From Planctomycetaceae bacterium (GTDB lineage Bacteria; Planctomycetota; Planctomycetia; Planctomycetales; Planctomycetaceae): DNA of 41,243 nucleotides. Where the stretch lies: contig JAKFVC010000215.1 in assembly GCA_021732415.1 (NCBI GenBank), positions 1 to 41,243 of the forward strand, in the 5' to 3' direction. Under the pieces are notes generated by a model. That model made no database searches. It saw nothing but the letters and a program-made list of their open reading frames with translations, and was not told the DNA's origin. The position numbers were made by a program, and so were the translations under genes. This document shows positions 1-7,103 of the stretch, one piece after another. The stretch's first letter is position 1, and every line of letters starts with the position of its first letter.

Positions 1-43
1 GGCCAGGGCCAGGGGAGCGAGATTTCGTCATATTTTCAGCGAT
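1..43. other. Window left end, GGCCAGGGCCAGGGGAGC
   Basis: No gene. Bases 3-18 (CCAGGGCCAGGGGAGC) match, in reverse complement, bases 41218-41233 at the other end with one mismatch. This is probably part of a dispersed repeat at which the contig broke. Confidence 0.4.
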
Positions 44-496
44 TTATGGTGCTGGCGTCAAACTGCGAGTTCCGTAGCAAGCTCCAAATGCAACCGCGGC
101 CCAGCCGACAAGGAAGAGGACGCCGCCAATCGGGACGATCGCTCCCAACCACCGTTGGCCGGTCAATGTTAGCAGGTACAAGCAGCCGGAGAAGATGAGG
201 ATCCCCAGTAAAAAGCACCAGCCGGCGACCGGCCAGGCGGCCGAGCGATTCGACTGGGCGAGCAGGCCGACCAGCAGCAACGCGAGGGCGTGGTACATCT
301 GGTACTCGGCCCCGGTTTTGAAATCCTGCAGGTACTTCTGGGCTGCCGGGATCTTGACGCCAGCGACCTCTCGGGGTTCGGCTTGGGCGTATTTCTGTTT
401 GAAATAGCCGTCGAGGCCGTGTGCCGCGAATGCGCCCGCGCCCACGGAAAGTCCCGCTAAGACGGCTCCCAATACTAACCAGACGCGATCGTTCAT
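44..496 (-). CDS. DUF423 family small membrane protein
   Basis: A 150-residue integral membrane protein of the DUF423 (YgdD-like) family, whose biochemical role is unknown. The N-terminal helix holds the family pattern around GAGAFAAHGL (residues about 20-29). A soluble loop (about 30-62) follows, then YHALALLLVGLL (about 68-79) and two more hydrophobic segments (about 89-112 and 117-142), so about four TM helices. Length is slightly above the usual 120-130 because of the loop containing KIPAAQKYLQDF. The ATG at 496 has a GAGG about 9 nt upstream. The next gene upstream on the same strand is the DJ-1-like gene, but about 140 bases with a palindromic repeat separate them, so separate transcription is likely. 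Family assignment is by eye and fairly secure. Confidence 0.9.
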   Translation of the reverse strand: MNDRVWLVLGAVLAGLSVGAGAFAAHGLDGYFKQKYAQAEPREVAGVKIPAAQKYLQDFKTGAEYQMYHALALLLVGLLAQSNRSAAWPVAGWCFLLGILIFSGCLYLLTLTGQRWLGAIVPIGGVLFLVGWAAVAFGACYGTRSLTPAP

Positions 497-526
497 GCGG
501 GGCGTTCCTCTGTAGCCTGACTCTGT

Positions 527-627
527 CGTAGCCCGACTCTCTGAGTCGGGTACTCACTGTCTAGTAACTCGTAGCGTAGTAACTCTTATTTCGATGGGAA
601 GAACCCGACTCGGAGAGTCGGGCTACG
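527..627. repeat. Palindromic intergenic repeat, CCCGACTC/GAGTCGGG type
   Basis: Two 25-base arms, 527-551 (CGTAGCCCGACTCTCTGAGT...) and 603-627, are inverted copies of each other with about one mismatch. Each arm is also internally palindromic (CCCGACTC...GAGTCGGG). A loop of about 51 bases separates them. The element fills most of the gap between the DUF423 and DJ-1-like genes. It has no coding potential and no T-tract, so it is better called an interspersed repeat than a terminator. Confidence 0.8.
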
Positions 628-638
628 GGTTTGCGGGA

Positions 639-1220
639 TCACCCTTCAATCCGCAGTCCCAACACTTTGAGGAACGCTGCCAACCAGGCCGGATGAGCCG
701 GCCAGGCGGGTGCGGTGATCAGATTGCCGTCGACCTGCACGCTGTCGACGGGGATCTCAACGTAGTTCGCGCCACTCGCGATCAAATCCGGGCCGCACGC
801 GGGATACGCGGTGCAGGTGCGTCCCTTGAGGACGCCGGCCGTCGCCAGGAGTTGCTGGCCGTGGCAGATCGCGGCGATCGGTTTCTTCGCGTTGGCAAAA
901 CTGCGGACTGCTTCCAGGACCGGAGCATGCAGCCGCAAGTATTCTGGGGCGCGGCCTCCGGGGACGATCAAGCCGTCGTAGCTGGCGAGGTCGATCTCGG
1001 CCAGTGTGGCATTCAAGGTGAAATTGTGGCCGGGCTTTTCGGAATAGGTCTGATCCCCTTCGAAGTCGTGGATGGCAGTCCGGATTTGCTCGCCGGCCTT
1101 CTTGTTAGGGCACACGGCGTGCACCGTGCAACCCACCATCTGCAAGGCCTGGAAGGGGACCATGACTTCGTAGTCTTCGACATAGTCGCCGACCAGCATG
1201 AGAATTCGTCTGGAGGCCAT
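639..1220 (-). CDS. DJ-1/PfpI family protein, plant DJ-1D-like
   Basis: A 193-residue single-domain protein of the DJ-1/PfpI superfamily (class I glutamine amidotransferase-like fold). The nucleophile elbow AICHG places the reactive cysteine at C119 with H120 next to it. The acidic partner is probably E15 in GDYVEDYE, and [10 protein letters not shown] (87-96) is the substrate-loop signature. From memory the sequence, including [22 protein letters not shown] and HNFTLNAT, closely resembles each half of the plant DJ-1D proteins described as glyoxalase III (methylglyoxal to D-lactate without cofactor). Here it is a single copy rather than a tandem duplication. No signal peptide, so cytoplasmic. 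The ATG at 1220 has AGG a few bases upstream and a purine-rich GGGAG further out. Glyoxalase, deglycase or chaperone-like activity cannot be separated by sequence alone. Confidence 0.92.
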   Translation of the reverse strand: MASRRILMLVGDYVEDYEVMVPFQALQMVGCTVHAVCPNKKAGEQIRTAIHDFEGDQTYSEKPGHNFTLNATLAEIDLASYDGLIVPGGRAPEYLRLHAPVLEAVRSFANAKKPIAAICHGQQLLATAGVLKGRTCTAYPACGPDLIASGANYVEIPVDSVQVDGNLITAPAWPAHPAWLAAFLKVLGLRIEG

Positions 1221-1370
1221 TGACCTATTCTCCCTTTGATAACCGCGACCGATCAGCGGTGTCCGGGAAGGTGTCTGGCCTTAGATACGGAACCACTGCG
1301 TCGTCGCAACGAACGTTTAATTGTCGTGATTTTCGATACTCGTGCAACTGTCAGTATCGTAACCGTTGAT

Positions 1371-1387
1371 GGGAGGGCGAGGGACTC
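1371..1387. repeat. Half copy of the GGGAGGGCGAGGGAC repeat
   Basis: GGGAGGGCGAGGGACTC matches the left arm of the large palindrome at 2256-2407 and the copies at 13524-13556 and 20024-20060. It lies just beyond the stop codon of the DUF4198 gene. Only one arm is present here. Confidence 0.7.
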
Positions 1388-1403
1388 CTTCATGTAGTTC
1401 GCG

Positions 1404-2204
1404 TCATTCACCACAACACGGGCAGACGTCTGGGACGAAGACCGTCATGGTGGCGGAGTACTGGGTCAGCTCATAGTCCTTGGTCTTCTCGTCCGGGGAT
1501 TGATGATGCACAACAATCAGATAGTAATTGCCCGTCGTGGGGGCAAAGCTGGCCAGACCTTGTTCGTCGGTGCGGCGTTCGAACTGTTCGTCGAAATCTT
1601 TGGCGAGAGTCTGGCCCCGGGGAATAAAGCTGACTCGTCCATTGGCCAGCGGCTTGCCTTTCAGCAGCACTCGCACCTGGATCGCCTTGCCGGGTCCCAT
1701 GGGAGCGACGGGATTCGTGACCGGCACGAGTTCCAGCGCGTGGCCGAGCGGCTTCTCGAAACCCGGCAGATCGGCGGGGACTTTATCGAGAGATGCGCTG
1801 GCCAGGAAAAAGGATTTGGCACTCCTCACGGAACGCACCGGTTTGCCGTGATTGACGACGCGATCCATCGTGTGTTCGATGACATAGATCCCGGCTTCTG
1901 ACGTCGCGAACTTGGTCGTCCAGAAGCCTTCTTTCGGTGCGTATCCCAGATCGGTCAATTGATCCTTCACGTCGTAGATCTTGGAGCTGGGGCTATGGAC
2001 TTTCAGCTCGCCACCTGCCGGATCGATCTTGCTCGCCAGCTTAAAATCGCGGTGGTCATTGCCATGATTTCCCAGCATCAGGTCGATGTGGACTGCGTCG
2101 CGGACGCGAATCAGGTTGGTATTTGTCTGCACCCACGTGTCGTGAGCCACAGCGGCTGAGGTCGCCAGGAGTAGTAAGCAGGAGGTGATCAGAAGTCGTC
2201 GCAT
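1404..2204 (-). CDS. Exported DUF4198-type protein
   Basis: A secreted or periplasmic protein of about 266 residues. I start it at the ATG at 2204 because MRRLLITSCLLLLATSAAVA is a clean signal peptide, cleaved before HDTWV. An in-frame ATG at 2249 would add 15 non-signal residues. The AHDTWV opening and alternating beta-rich body match DUF4198 (NikM-like) proteins, often found near metal transport or surface functions. The C-terminal half (about 165-255), with PLANGRVSFIPRGQ and a following TDEQGLASF, looks like a transthyretin/CarboxypepD-like beta sandwich. The tail PDVCPCCGE has three closely spaced cysteines that could bind metal or form a disulfide; this is inference. No metal transporter lies next to it, so the substrate is unknown. 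Confidence 0.82.
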   Translation of the reverse strand: MRRLLITSCLLLLATSAAVAHDTWVQTNTNLIRVRDAVHIDLMLGNHGNDHRDFKLASKIDPAGGELKVHSPSSKIYDVKDQLTDLGYAPKEGFWTTKFATSEAGIYVIEHTMDRVVNHGKPVRSVRSAKSFFLASASLDKVPADLPGFEKPLGHALELVPVTNPVAPMGPGKAIQVRVLLKGKPLANGRVSFIPRGQTLAKDFDEQFERRTDEQGLASFAPTTGNYYLIVVHHQSPDEKTKDYELTQYSATMTVFVPDVCPCCGE

Positions 2205-2255
2205 ATTGGTGAATTTCTGGATGAATTGAGTAAGGAATTCGTGATTCAAGTCGGG

Positions 2256-2407
2256 GGGAGGGCGAGGGACCCAGAGGGTGCCCCGCCGAGCCTAAGGCGA
2301 CCGCAGGTCGGCGTCCGCCGGAGGCCTCCGCTCGATGCCTCCGGCGGACGCCGAGCTAAAGCTCGTGTTAGGCTCGGCAGGGCACCCTCTGGGTCCCTCG
2401 CCCTCCC
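2256..2407. repeat. 152-bp nested palindrome, GGGAGGGCGAGGGAC family
   Basis: The outer arms 2256-2282 and 2381-2407 are a perfect 27-bp inverted repeat. Pairing continues inward with one mismatch through 2283-2295 and 2368-2380. A second perfect hairpin sits inside: 2311-2325 with 2337-2351 (GCGTCCGCCGGAGGC and its complement). The whole element could fold into one long cruciform or RNA hairpin. It lies upstream of the DUF4198 gene, between it and the end of DUF1559 #1. It carries no T-tract and no plausible gene. Confidence 0.9.
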
Positions 2408-2476
2408 ATCACTTCGCATTGTCCGTGAGCCTTAGGGCACCCGACACGCCTGGCCGAATAGTTTTTTTATCGCGAG

Positions 2477-3511
2477 TTAGTACTCGCCGTTCACTTCTCC
2501 GCCCGCTCGGGATGCCAGTCCCTGCCACAGGACGGAATAGACATTCTCGTTGACAAATCGCGTCGATCCGTCGCACAGCAGGACGTGGACACCGCCAATG
2601 TGACGGCTGCGCGCCGCGGTCAATCCTGCGTTATGACTGTTGTTGCCGCAATCAAAATAATCGGAGTTGGGGGTCAATCCGTGGTTGTAGAGCGTGTCTC
2701 CGAAATGCCCGTTCAACCACTTGGCTCCACGAATTCCAGCCCATGAACCAGCGGCTCCCACCACGCAGGCGCTGGGGCTGGGGTCCGTGCCGGTGAGGGT
2801 GTCATTCTGTCCGGCCGTCAAGTTCAGCACTTGGAGATCAGAATTGACCGGGGGAGTGCCAGCGGAAATCGATCCCGAGCCGTTTCCGCCGAGTGCATAG
2901 CCGTTGCCAAGTGTTTGTTCGCTCGCGGCGACTGTGTTTGACAGTCCGTCGGTCACGTCACGAAACTTCACGGAAGGCCGGAGCTTGACGTCCATCATGA
3001 CTCCGTCACCCAGGCGAATATAACGCGTGGCCGGTGTCGTTCCGCTGCCTGTGCAGACCACATAATTGGTGCATCCGTAGGAATTTCCATCCACAGTGCC
3101 GAGATCGCTCGGGCACAACAGCATCGCAATCTTGGTGAGGCCCGCCGTGACATTCTTTGAGTAGGGGGCGACGGGGGGCTCGACGAAAGTGGGCGCTGTG
3201 CCGAAATCGATCAGGTTGTACAAGCTGCCTCCGTCATAGTACGGGAGCAACGCCGCGTGTGCCGAAAACACCATGGGAAAGCCGACGCGACCCGGCGGAA
3301 AGCTCCCGTGGGTTGACTCATAGTTGTGGACCGCGAGTCCCACCTGCTTCAGATTGTTCTTGCACTGCGCACGTCGGGCAGCCTCGCGGGCTTGCTGGAC
3401 GGCAGGAAGTAACAGACCAATCAGCACGGCGATGATGGCGATAACGACTAGCAGTTCGATCAAGGTGAATCCGCGCGTCGGCGCACGGAGTCGCTTCTTA
3501 TTGAAAATCAT
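2477..3511 (-). CDS. DUF1559 protein #1 (prepilin-like N-terminus, H-x9-DG)
   Basis: A 344-residue DUF1559 protein, a family expanded in Planctomycetota and of uncertain function, probably pseudopilin-like and surface-associated. The N-terminus is a type IV prepilin signal: G14-F15 processing site in [11 protein letters not shown] with conserved E19, followed by a hydrophobic helix to about residue 35. The conserved [18 protein letters not shown] block comes next. Near the C-terminus HIGGVHVLLCDG fits the H-x9-DG motif. The middle is Gly/Asn-rich and variable, as usual. The ATG at 3511 has GAGG about 10 nt upstream. It lies downstream of the Cys-rich gene on the same strand across a gap of about 300 bases. 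Two further paralogues lie in this window. Confidence 0.93.
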   Translation of the reverse strand: MIFNKKRLRAPTRGFTLIELLVVIAIIAVLIGLLLPAVQQAREAARRAQCKNNLKQVGLAVHNYESTHGSFPPGRVGFPMVFSAHAALLPYYDGGSLYNLIDFGTAPTFVEPPVAPYSKNVTAGLTKIAMLLCPSDLGTVDGNSYGCTNYVVCTGSGTTPATRYIRLGDGVMMDVKLRPSVKFRDVTDGLSNTVAASEQTLGNGYALGGNGSGSISAGTPPVNSDLQVLNLTAGQNDTLTGTDPSPSACVVGAAGSWAGIRGAKWLNGHFGDTLYNHGLTPNSDYFDCGNNSHNAGLTAARSRHIGGVHVLLCDGSTRFVNENVYSVLWQGLASRAGGEVNGEY

Positions 3512-3809
3512 GGTGTGAAAACCTCATGTTGCAGTAATTCAGGTGGACTGCCGATCTCGTAGCGCGGCAGGTCGAATTTCTATTACCAGTCAGGAAGAAG
3601 ACTCTATTTCTGGGGGAGATCGCTGCGGCGCATGGTGGCACGCTCACAACAGGTCCAAAACCAGCCTTTGTGGAGAGCGAGCCCAAAACCCATGTGAGCG
3701 TGCGAGCATGAGCCGCACCTCCCACCACCGACCGGACCACAATTGCAGGCGCAATCGCGATCACAGCGGGATCGAAACAGAGTCGAACGAGGCCATACCG
3801 ACCGGCATT
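3512..3809. other. Intergenic gap with a perfect 11-bp inverted repeat
   Basis: No convincing gene is visible. The main structure is a perfect inverted repeat, GCACGCTCACA at 3638-3648 and its complement at 3693-3703, with a loop of about 44 bases. Neither arm is followed by a T-run on the minus strand, so I do not call a terminator. Confidence 0.5.
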
Positions 3810-4400
3810 TCAGCGCGGCGGTGGGACGGGGGGCTGCTGGGTTGTGACCAACAGCTTCTCAGAAGAGAGGTCGAGTTTGGCTGCGGTCTGCTGGGGGACT
3901 CTGTCCAAGGCAGCGGCTGCCGGCAGAATGGTCCAGGGGAGAGAGTTCCAATACCAGTGATGTCCCTGGCACTGATGCGCCAGAAACGCGACCACATAGA
4001 CCGTGTCGTCGGGTGGCGTGATCTTCGGGGGAGGCGTCGCAGGAGAGTTTTTGGCGACAGCAACGACGTGACAGCAGCCGGTTGAGTCGCACTTGGCCGG
4101 AGCACGTTCACGCTCGGCCGACTGGACCACGTACTCAGGGAGTTCGACGTGATTTGCCCGAGCCCAAACCACTTTCTGGGCATTGGAGAAGCAGCAGCAA
4201 CGCTTCCAGCATTGTTTCGCCGAGAGGCATCCGCAGGCGCGGTGCTGGCAGGGAAAGGGCTCGGACAAGTCTTTCTCAGCCTGCTGGCCGACGGCGAACG
4301 GTGCCATTGAGCAAAAAATGCCCATCAACACCGACAGACTGACCAGTCTGGGTGCCCACCGCAGCGCAATTTTTCGCAGCCGTGAAGACGACATTATCAT
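3810..4400 (-). CDS. Exported Cys-rich conserved hypothetical protein
   Basis: About 196 residues from the start I prefer (ATG at 4400; 4394 also possible). An in-frame ATG at 4445 would put 15 extra residues before the signal. A basic stretch (SSSRLRKIALRWAPR) and a hydrophobic core (LVSLSVLMGIFCSMAPFAVG) look like a signal peptide. The mature part begins with a compact cysteine cluster, CQHRACGCLSAKQCWKRCCC, then SNAQKVVWARAN. I recall very similar Cys-rich blocks in other planctomycete exported proteins of unknown function. A second CDSTGCC pair lies near the middle. The rest is Pro-rich (ATPPPKITPPDD; final PPVPPPR). The cysteines could form disulfides or bind metal. No enzymatic motif was recognised. 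DUF1559 #1 is downstream on the same strand. Confidence 0.72.
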   Translation of the reverse strand: MIMSSSRLRKIALRWAPRLVSLSVLMGIFCSMAPFAVGQQAEKDLSEPFPCQHRACGCLSAKQCWKRCCCFSNAQKVVWARANHVELPEYVVQSAERERAPAKCDSTGCCHVVAVAKNSPATPPPKITPPDDTVYVVAFLAHQCQGHHWYWNSLPWTILPAAAALDRVPQQTAAKLDLSSEKLLVTTQQPPVPPPR

Positions 4401-4563
4401 TCCGCTTCGAGAACCTCGAAGCCCAAAGTGTCTACCCCGGCTCACTCTCCACCAATAAACCTATACCAATGAGCGGCTGCGATTTCAATCAACCCGCGAA
4501 ATGTGGTAGTGGGGAAGCTCCGTGTTGCAGACGGAATGTCGGCGGTTCCGCCTCGCCGCATGC

Positions 4564-4824
4564 TCACCAACCCCAAGGCCAACTCCAAGGATCAGTGCGG
4601 TTCAAATACGCCCATATCCACAGAATCGCGAAAATAGTGACCGCAGTCCAATATGCCTTTCCGCCCCTCCGGGGAGAGTGAAGCATCGTCAGTTCGAAGT
4701 TGTCATATTTTGCAAAGAGATAAAACAGCATCAAGCTGATTGGCAACAGAGCAATCATTCCCCAGCCCATCCCATCAAAACCGGCAAGCAGTAGTGGTTG
4801 GTCCATAATGCCGATCTTTTTCAC
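4564..4824 (-). CDS. Small two-TM membrane protein, hypothetical
   Basis: An 86-residue protein with two clear hydrophobic segments: about 17-39 (MGWGMIALLPISLMLFYLFA) and about 57-74 (AYWTAVTIFAILWIWAYL). A basic loop with SPRRGGK separates them, and the tail is Trp-rich (DPWSWPWGW). I do not recognise the family. Helix layout and aromatic belt residues look like real membrane-protein coding sequence. The start could also be the internal Met at residue 7. It precedes no gene closely and probably stands alone. Confidence 0.6.
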   Translation of the reverse strand: MKKIGIMDQPLLLAGFDGMGWGMIALLPISLMLFYLFAKYDNFELTMLHSPRRGGKAYWTAVTIFAILWIWAYLNRTDPWSWPWGW

Positions 4825-5033
4825 TGAGGGACAAATAAAGGCCGACTAACTAACGGACAGGCATATTTCGCTGCACGCGGGATAGGTCCAACTGTCTGAA
4901 TCGAATGCTCCGGCCGAGGCTGCAAGCGTCGGTGGTGTCGGAAGCCAGCGAAGCTTCACGGACGCTGGCAGCGTCCGCCACGGGGGCTGCAGCCCGACTT
5001 CCAGCCAGGCAAAGGACAGGCATCTGACTGTTG

Positions 5034-5351
5034 CTATGCCGGTTTCCGCAAGCGAAGCGCCGAACAGATGATCATCGGAACCGACCAGAAGGATTGCGCG
5101 ATGATGCCAGCGATGAGATTCCTAAACGGTGGACCCGACGGATTCAGGTCTGCATCGATCGCGAACTGAATGAATAAAAGGAGATGCGGGGCGATAGCGA
5201 TCAGGAGTCCAATCTTGGCGAGCGGTCGCCGCTGCCGAATCAGGTTGATGTAACCCCAAATCGCCAGACCATACAAAGCGATCCAAAAGGCAAAAAAACC
5301 AAGAACAAACCACCACGGGAAAGAAATGAAATTGTACTGAGCGAGGAGCAT
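5034..5351 (-). CDS. Small three-TM membrane protein, hypothetical
   Basis: A 105-residue integral membrane protein with hydrophobic segments at about 12-35 (WWFVLGFFAFWIALYGLAIW), 46-63 (IGLLIAIAPHLLLFIQFA) and 79-98 (IAGIIAQSFWSVPMIICSAL). The first loop is basic (LIRQRRPLAK), which fits the positive-inside rule. No family recognised. It resembles the small 4564-4824 protein only in being short, polytopic and isolated. The intervening 210 bases contain short GGACGCTGGCAGCGTCC-type self-complementary stretches but no gene. Confidence 0.65.
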   Translation of the reverse strand: MLLAQYNFISFPWWFVLGFFAFWIALYGLAIWGYINLIRQRRPLAKIGLLIAIAPHLLLFIQFAIDADLNPSGPPFRNLIAGIIAQSFWSVPMIICSALRLRKPA

Positions 5352-5407
5352 TCGTTTGATTCAATCTCAATCAGGCTTTAAGCACCTCATGAATATCAAA
5401 GAAACTC

Positions 5408-6415
5408 TTAAAATTCCCCGATGACCTGTCCGTCATTCACTGAGGCCAGATTCTGATAGGTGCTGCCGGCGGTTCTCGAAGGACCGGTGGCAATGCTGTC
5501 GCTGATGAATCGCACGCTCCCATCTGCCAATAGAAAATGGGCTCCACCAACATGCATGCTGCTGAATGAGCAATACGGTACCGAATTCGATGAGGATGGG
5601 GCCGTGGGGGTTTTGGCGTTGAGGGGGCTGCTCGGATCGCAAAAACCTTGGGCTAAGGCATAACTTTGCCAGGAAGTCGGCCAACTCCCGGCAATATCGT
5701 CGTTCGCTCCAGGCCACATCGTGTCACCACCGGTGTACTGCCCGCTGATCGTACCCGGTGAGCGACGTTCTCCGACGAGGAACGTGTTACTCAAGCCATC
5801 CGTAAAGTCGCGAAACCGGCGGCTGCTGCTCTCGGTAAACGCGCCATCGACGGTCACCAGACCCCCGACTGAAATATTGGGGACTGAGCCGCCGCTGACG
5901 GCAGGGTAGTTCGAACGTCCAAAAATAGACGACGCACCGGGGGCCGTGCCGTTGAGACCGCCACTGGGAATGGTCACTAAGTTGGCGCCCGTGTCGGACG
6001 GACAGCGATAGACCGGCAGATTTGTCTGCAGCGCAACATTCGCTGGCAAGGTCGTCATGATCGCGCTGAATCCGGCCGCCGCTCCTCCCACCGGGCTGGT
6101 GCCCCCAGGGGCCTGGGCCAGCGAGTTAAACAGTGGTGCCTGATCGATGAAAGGCAGCAGCATTGTCCCCCAACCCCACAGGCTCCCGGTACTCATATAG
6201 GGTGTTCCCTGGTAGCCCATCGGGAGCACGTTGTTTGTCTCGTGATAGCCGTGCAAGGACAGACCGAGTTGCTTCAGGTTGTTCTTGCACTGGGACCGTC
6301 GAGCGGCCTCGCGAGCCTGCTGCACTGCCGGCAGTAACAACGCAATCAAGACCGCGATGATGGCGATCACAACGAGTAACTCGATCAGCGTAAAACCACG
6401 TTTGGCCCGTGACAT
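5408..6415 (-). CDS. DUF1559 protein #2 (prepilin-like N-terminus, H-x9-DG)
   Basis: A 335-residue DUF1559 protein from the ATG at 6415. The frame is open 90 bases further upstream, but starting at 6415 gives a short basic leader (MSRAKRG) directly before FTLIELLVV, and a GGAG sits 7 nt upstream (6422-6425). Processing would cut G7-F8, with E12 as the +5 glutamate. The block [18 protein letters not shown] follows the helix. HVGGAHFLLADG near the C-terminus is the H-x9-DG motif. The middle holds the usual Gly/Ser-rich variable region and a DGLSNTFLVGERR stretch that is well kept across the family. Likely exported and pseudopilin-like; its partner is unknown. Confidence 0.93.
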   Translation of the reverse strand: MSRAKRGFTLIELLVVIAIIAVLIALLLPAVQQAREAARRSQCKNNLKQLGLSLHGYHETNNVLPMGYQGTPYMSTGSLWGWGTMLLPFIDQAPLFNSLAQAPGGTSPVGGAAAGFSAIMTTLPANVALQTNLPVYRCPSDTGANLVTIPSGGLNGTAPGASSIFGRSNYPAVSGGSVPNISVGGLVTVDGAFTESSSRRFRDFTDGLSNTFLVGERRSPGTISGQYTGGDTMWPGANDDIAGSWPTSWQSYALAQGFCDPSSPLNAKTPTAPSSSNSVPYCSFSSMHVGGAHFLLADGSVRFISDSIATGPSRTAGSTYQNLASVNDGQVIGEF

Positions 6416-6421
6416 GACTGA

Positions 6422-6425
6422 CTCC
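6422..6425 (-). promoter_or_regulatory. Shine-Dalgarno GGAG deciding the DUF1559 #2 start
   Basis: On the minus strand GGAG lies 6-7 nt before the ATG at 6415. The upstream ATG at 6505 has no comparable site and would give an atypical leader. Confidence 0.6.
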
Positions 6426-6758
6426 GTGAGAACAATGGATGAGCGACGCATCAACTTCGGCAAGATGACAATCGAAGAGCGACCTCTTAGATAACGAATT
6501 CTCAACCTAACTGGCGACGGTGGAACGTTTTGTCTTGTTATGATTATTCAGGAGAACGGTAGGGTGTGTCTGATAAATCGATTCGTTGGGATTCCAAGCA
6601 GCGGGATCCAAACTATTCTGGCCAATGAAACAAGATAAAACGTCTTCTTTCTAGCGGCGGAGATCATCCTGATCACTGCACCGACGATATCCCATGTACA
6701 ATCTGCTGACAAGCCGCATTCTTGTGCAATTGGATGCTTGATCGTCCAAATTGCTTTT

Positions 6759-6850
6759 TGACAGAAAAATGGGACGACAGAAAGATGATGGAGCAGCCAT
6801 TTCCATCCTCAATCGAGTCTTCATTTTTCTGTCGTCCCATTTTTCTGTCA
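6759..6850. repeat. Palindromic repeat, GACAGAAAAATGGGACGACAG type
   Basis: Arms 6759-6788 and 6821-6850 are inverted copies matching at 29 of 30 positions. The arm reads TGACAGAAAAATGGGACGAC and onward, and contains the sub-repeat GACAGAAAAATG twice in degenerate form. The loop is 32 bases. It lies in the divergent gap upstream of the DUF1501 gene. Confidence 0.88.
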
Positions 6851-7092
6851 GAACTCTAGTTTTGAAAACTCTGATTCAGCCCTCGTTTACCAGCCGTAAT
6901 CCCGATTATCTCGGTAAAACACCCCCTCAACTCAAGATGACCCTACTGCGAGTTCAAACCGGTTTTTGGGATTTCGCAGATGACAAGTCATTTTTTGCTT
7001 GATAAGATGGTAAGAACAGACAGAGTCTAAGCTTACTCCGTTTGCCTGCCGAAAATTCTGCTAGTGTTGCTTGCCAAGTTGTTGCTCATTGC

Positions 7093-7097
7093 GAAGG
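7093..7097 (+). promoter_or_regulatory. Shine-Dalgarno GAAGG deciding the DUF1501 start
   Basis: GAAGG lies 6 nt before the ATG at 7104. The in-frame ATG at 7071 has no such site and would add 11 residues before the Tat signal. Confidence 0.6.
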
Positions 7098-7103
7098 TAC
7101 TCT

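Larger units (their letters stand above)
6416..7103. other. Divergent intergenic region, 688 bases
   Basis: This gap separates the minus-strand DUF1559 #2 gene from the plus-strand DUF1501 gene, so it must hold both promoters; I could not place -35/-10 boxes with confidence. It contains an imperfect inverted repeat (6523-6538 with 6629-6644, about 14 of 16 matching, core ACGTTTTGTCTTGTT) and the separate palindrome at 6759-6850. No gene is supported. Confidence 0.5.

Noticed and set aside
2256-2407. Palindrome considered as a transcription terminator
   Set aside because: No T-tract follows on either strand, the stem is far longer than usual and related pieces occur at unrelated loci.
3543-4085. 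A 180-codon plus-strand frame over the Cys-rich gene
   Set aside because: Antisense shadow; the minus-strand frame has a signal peptide and a meaningful cysteine pattern.
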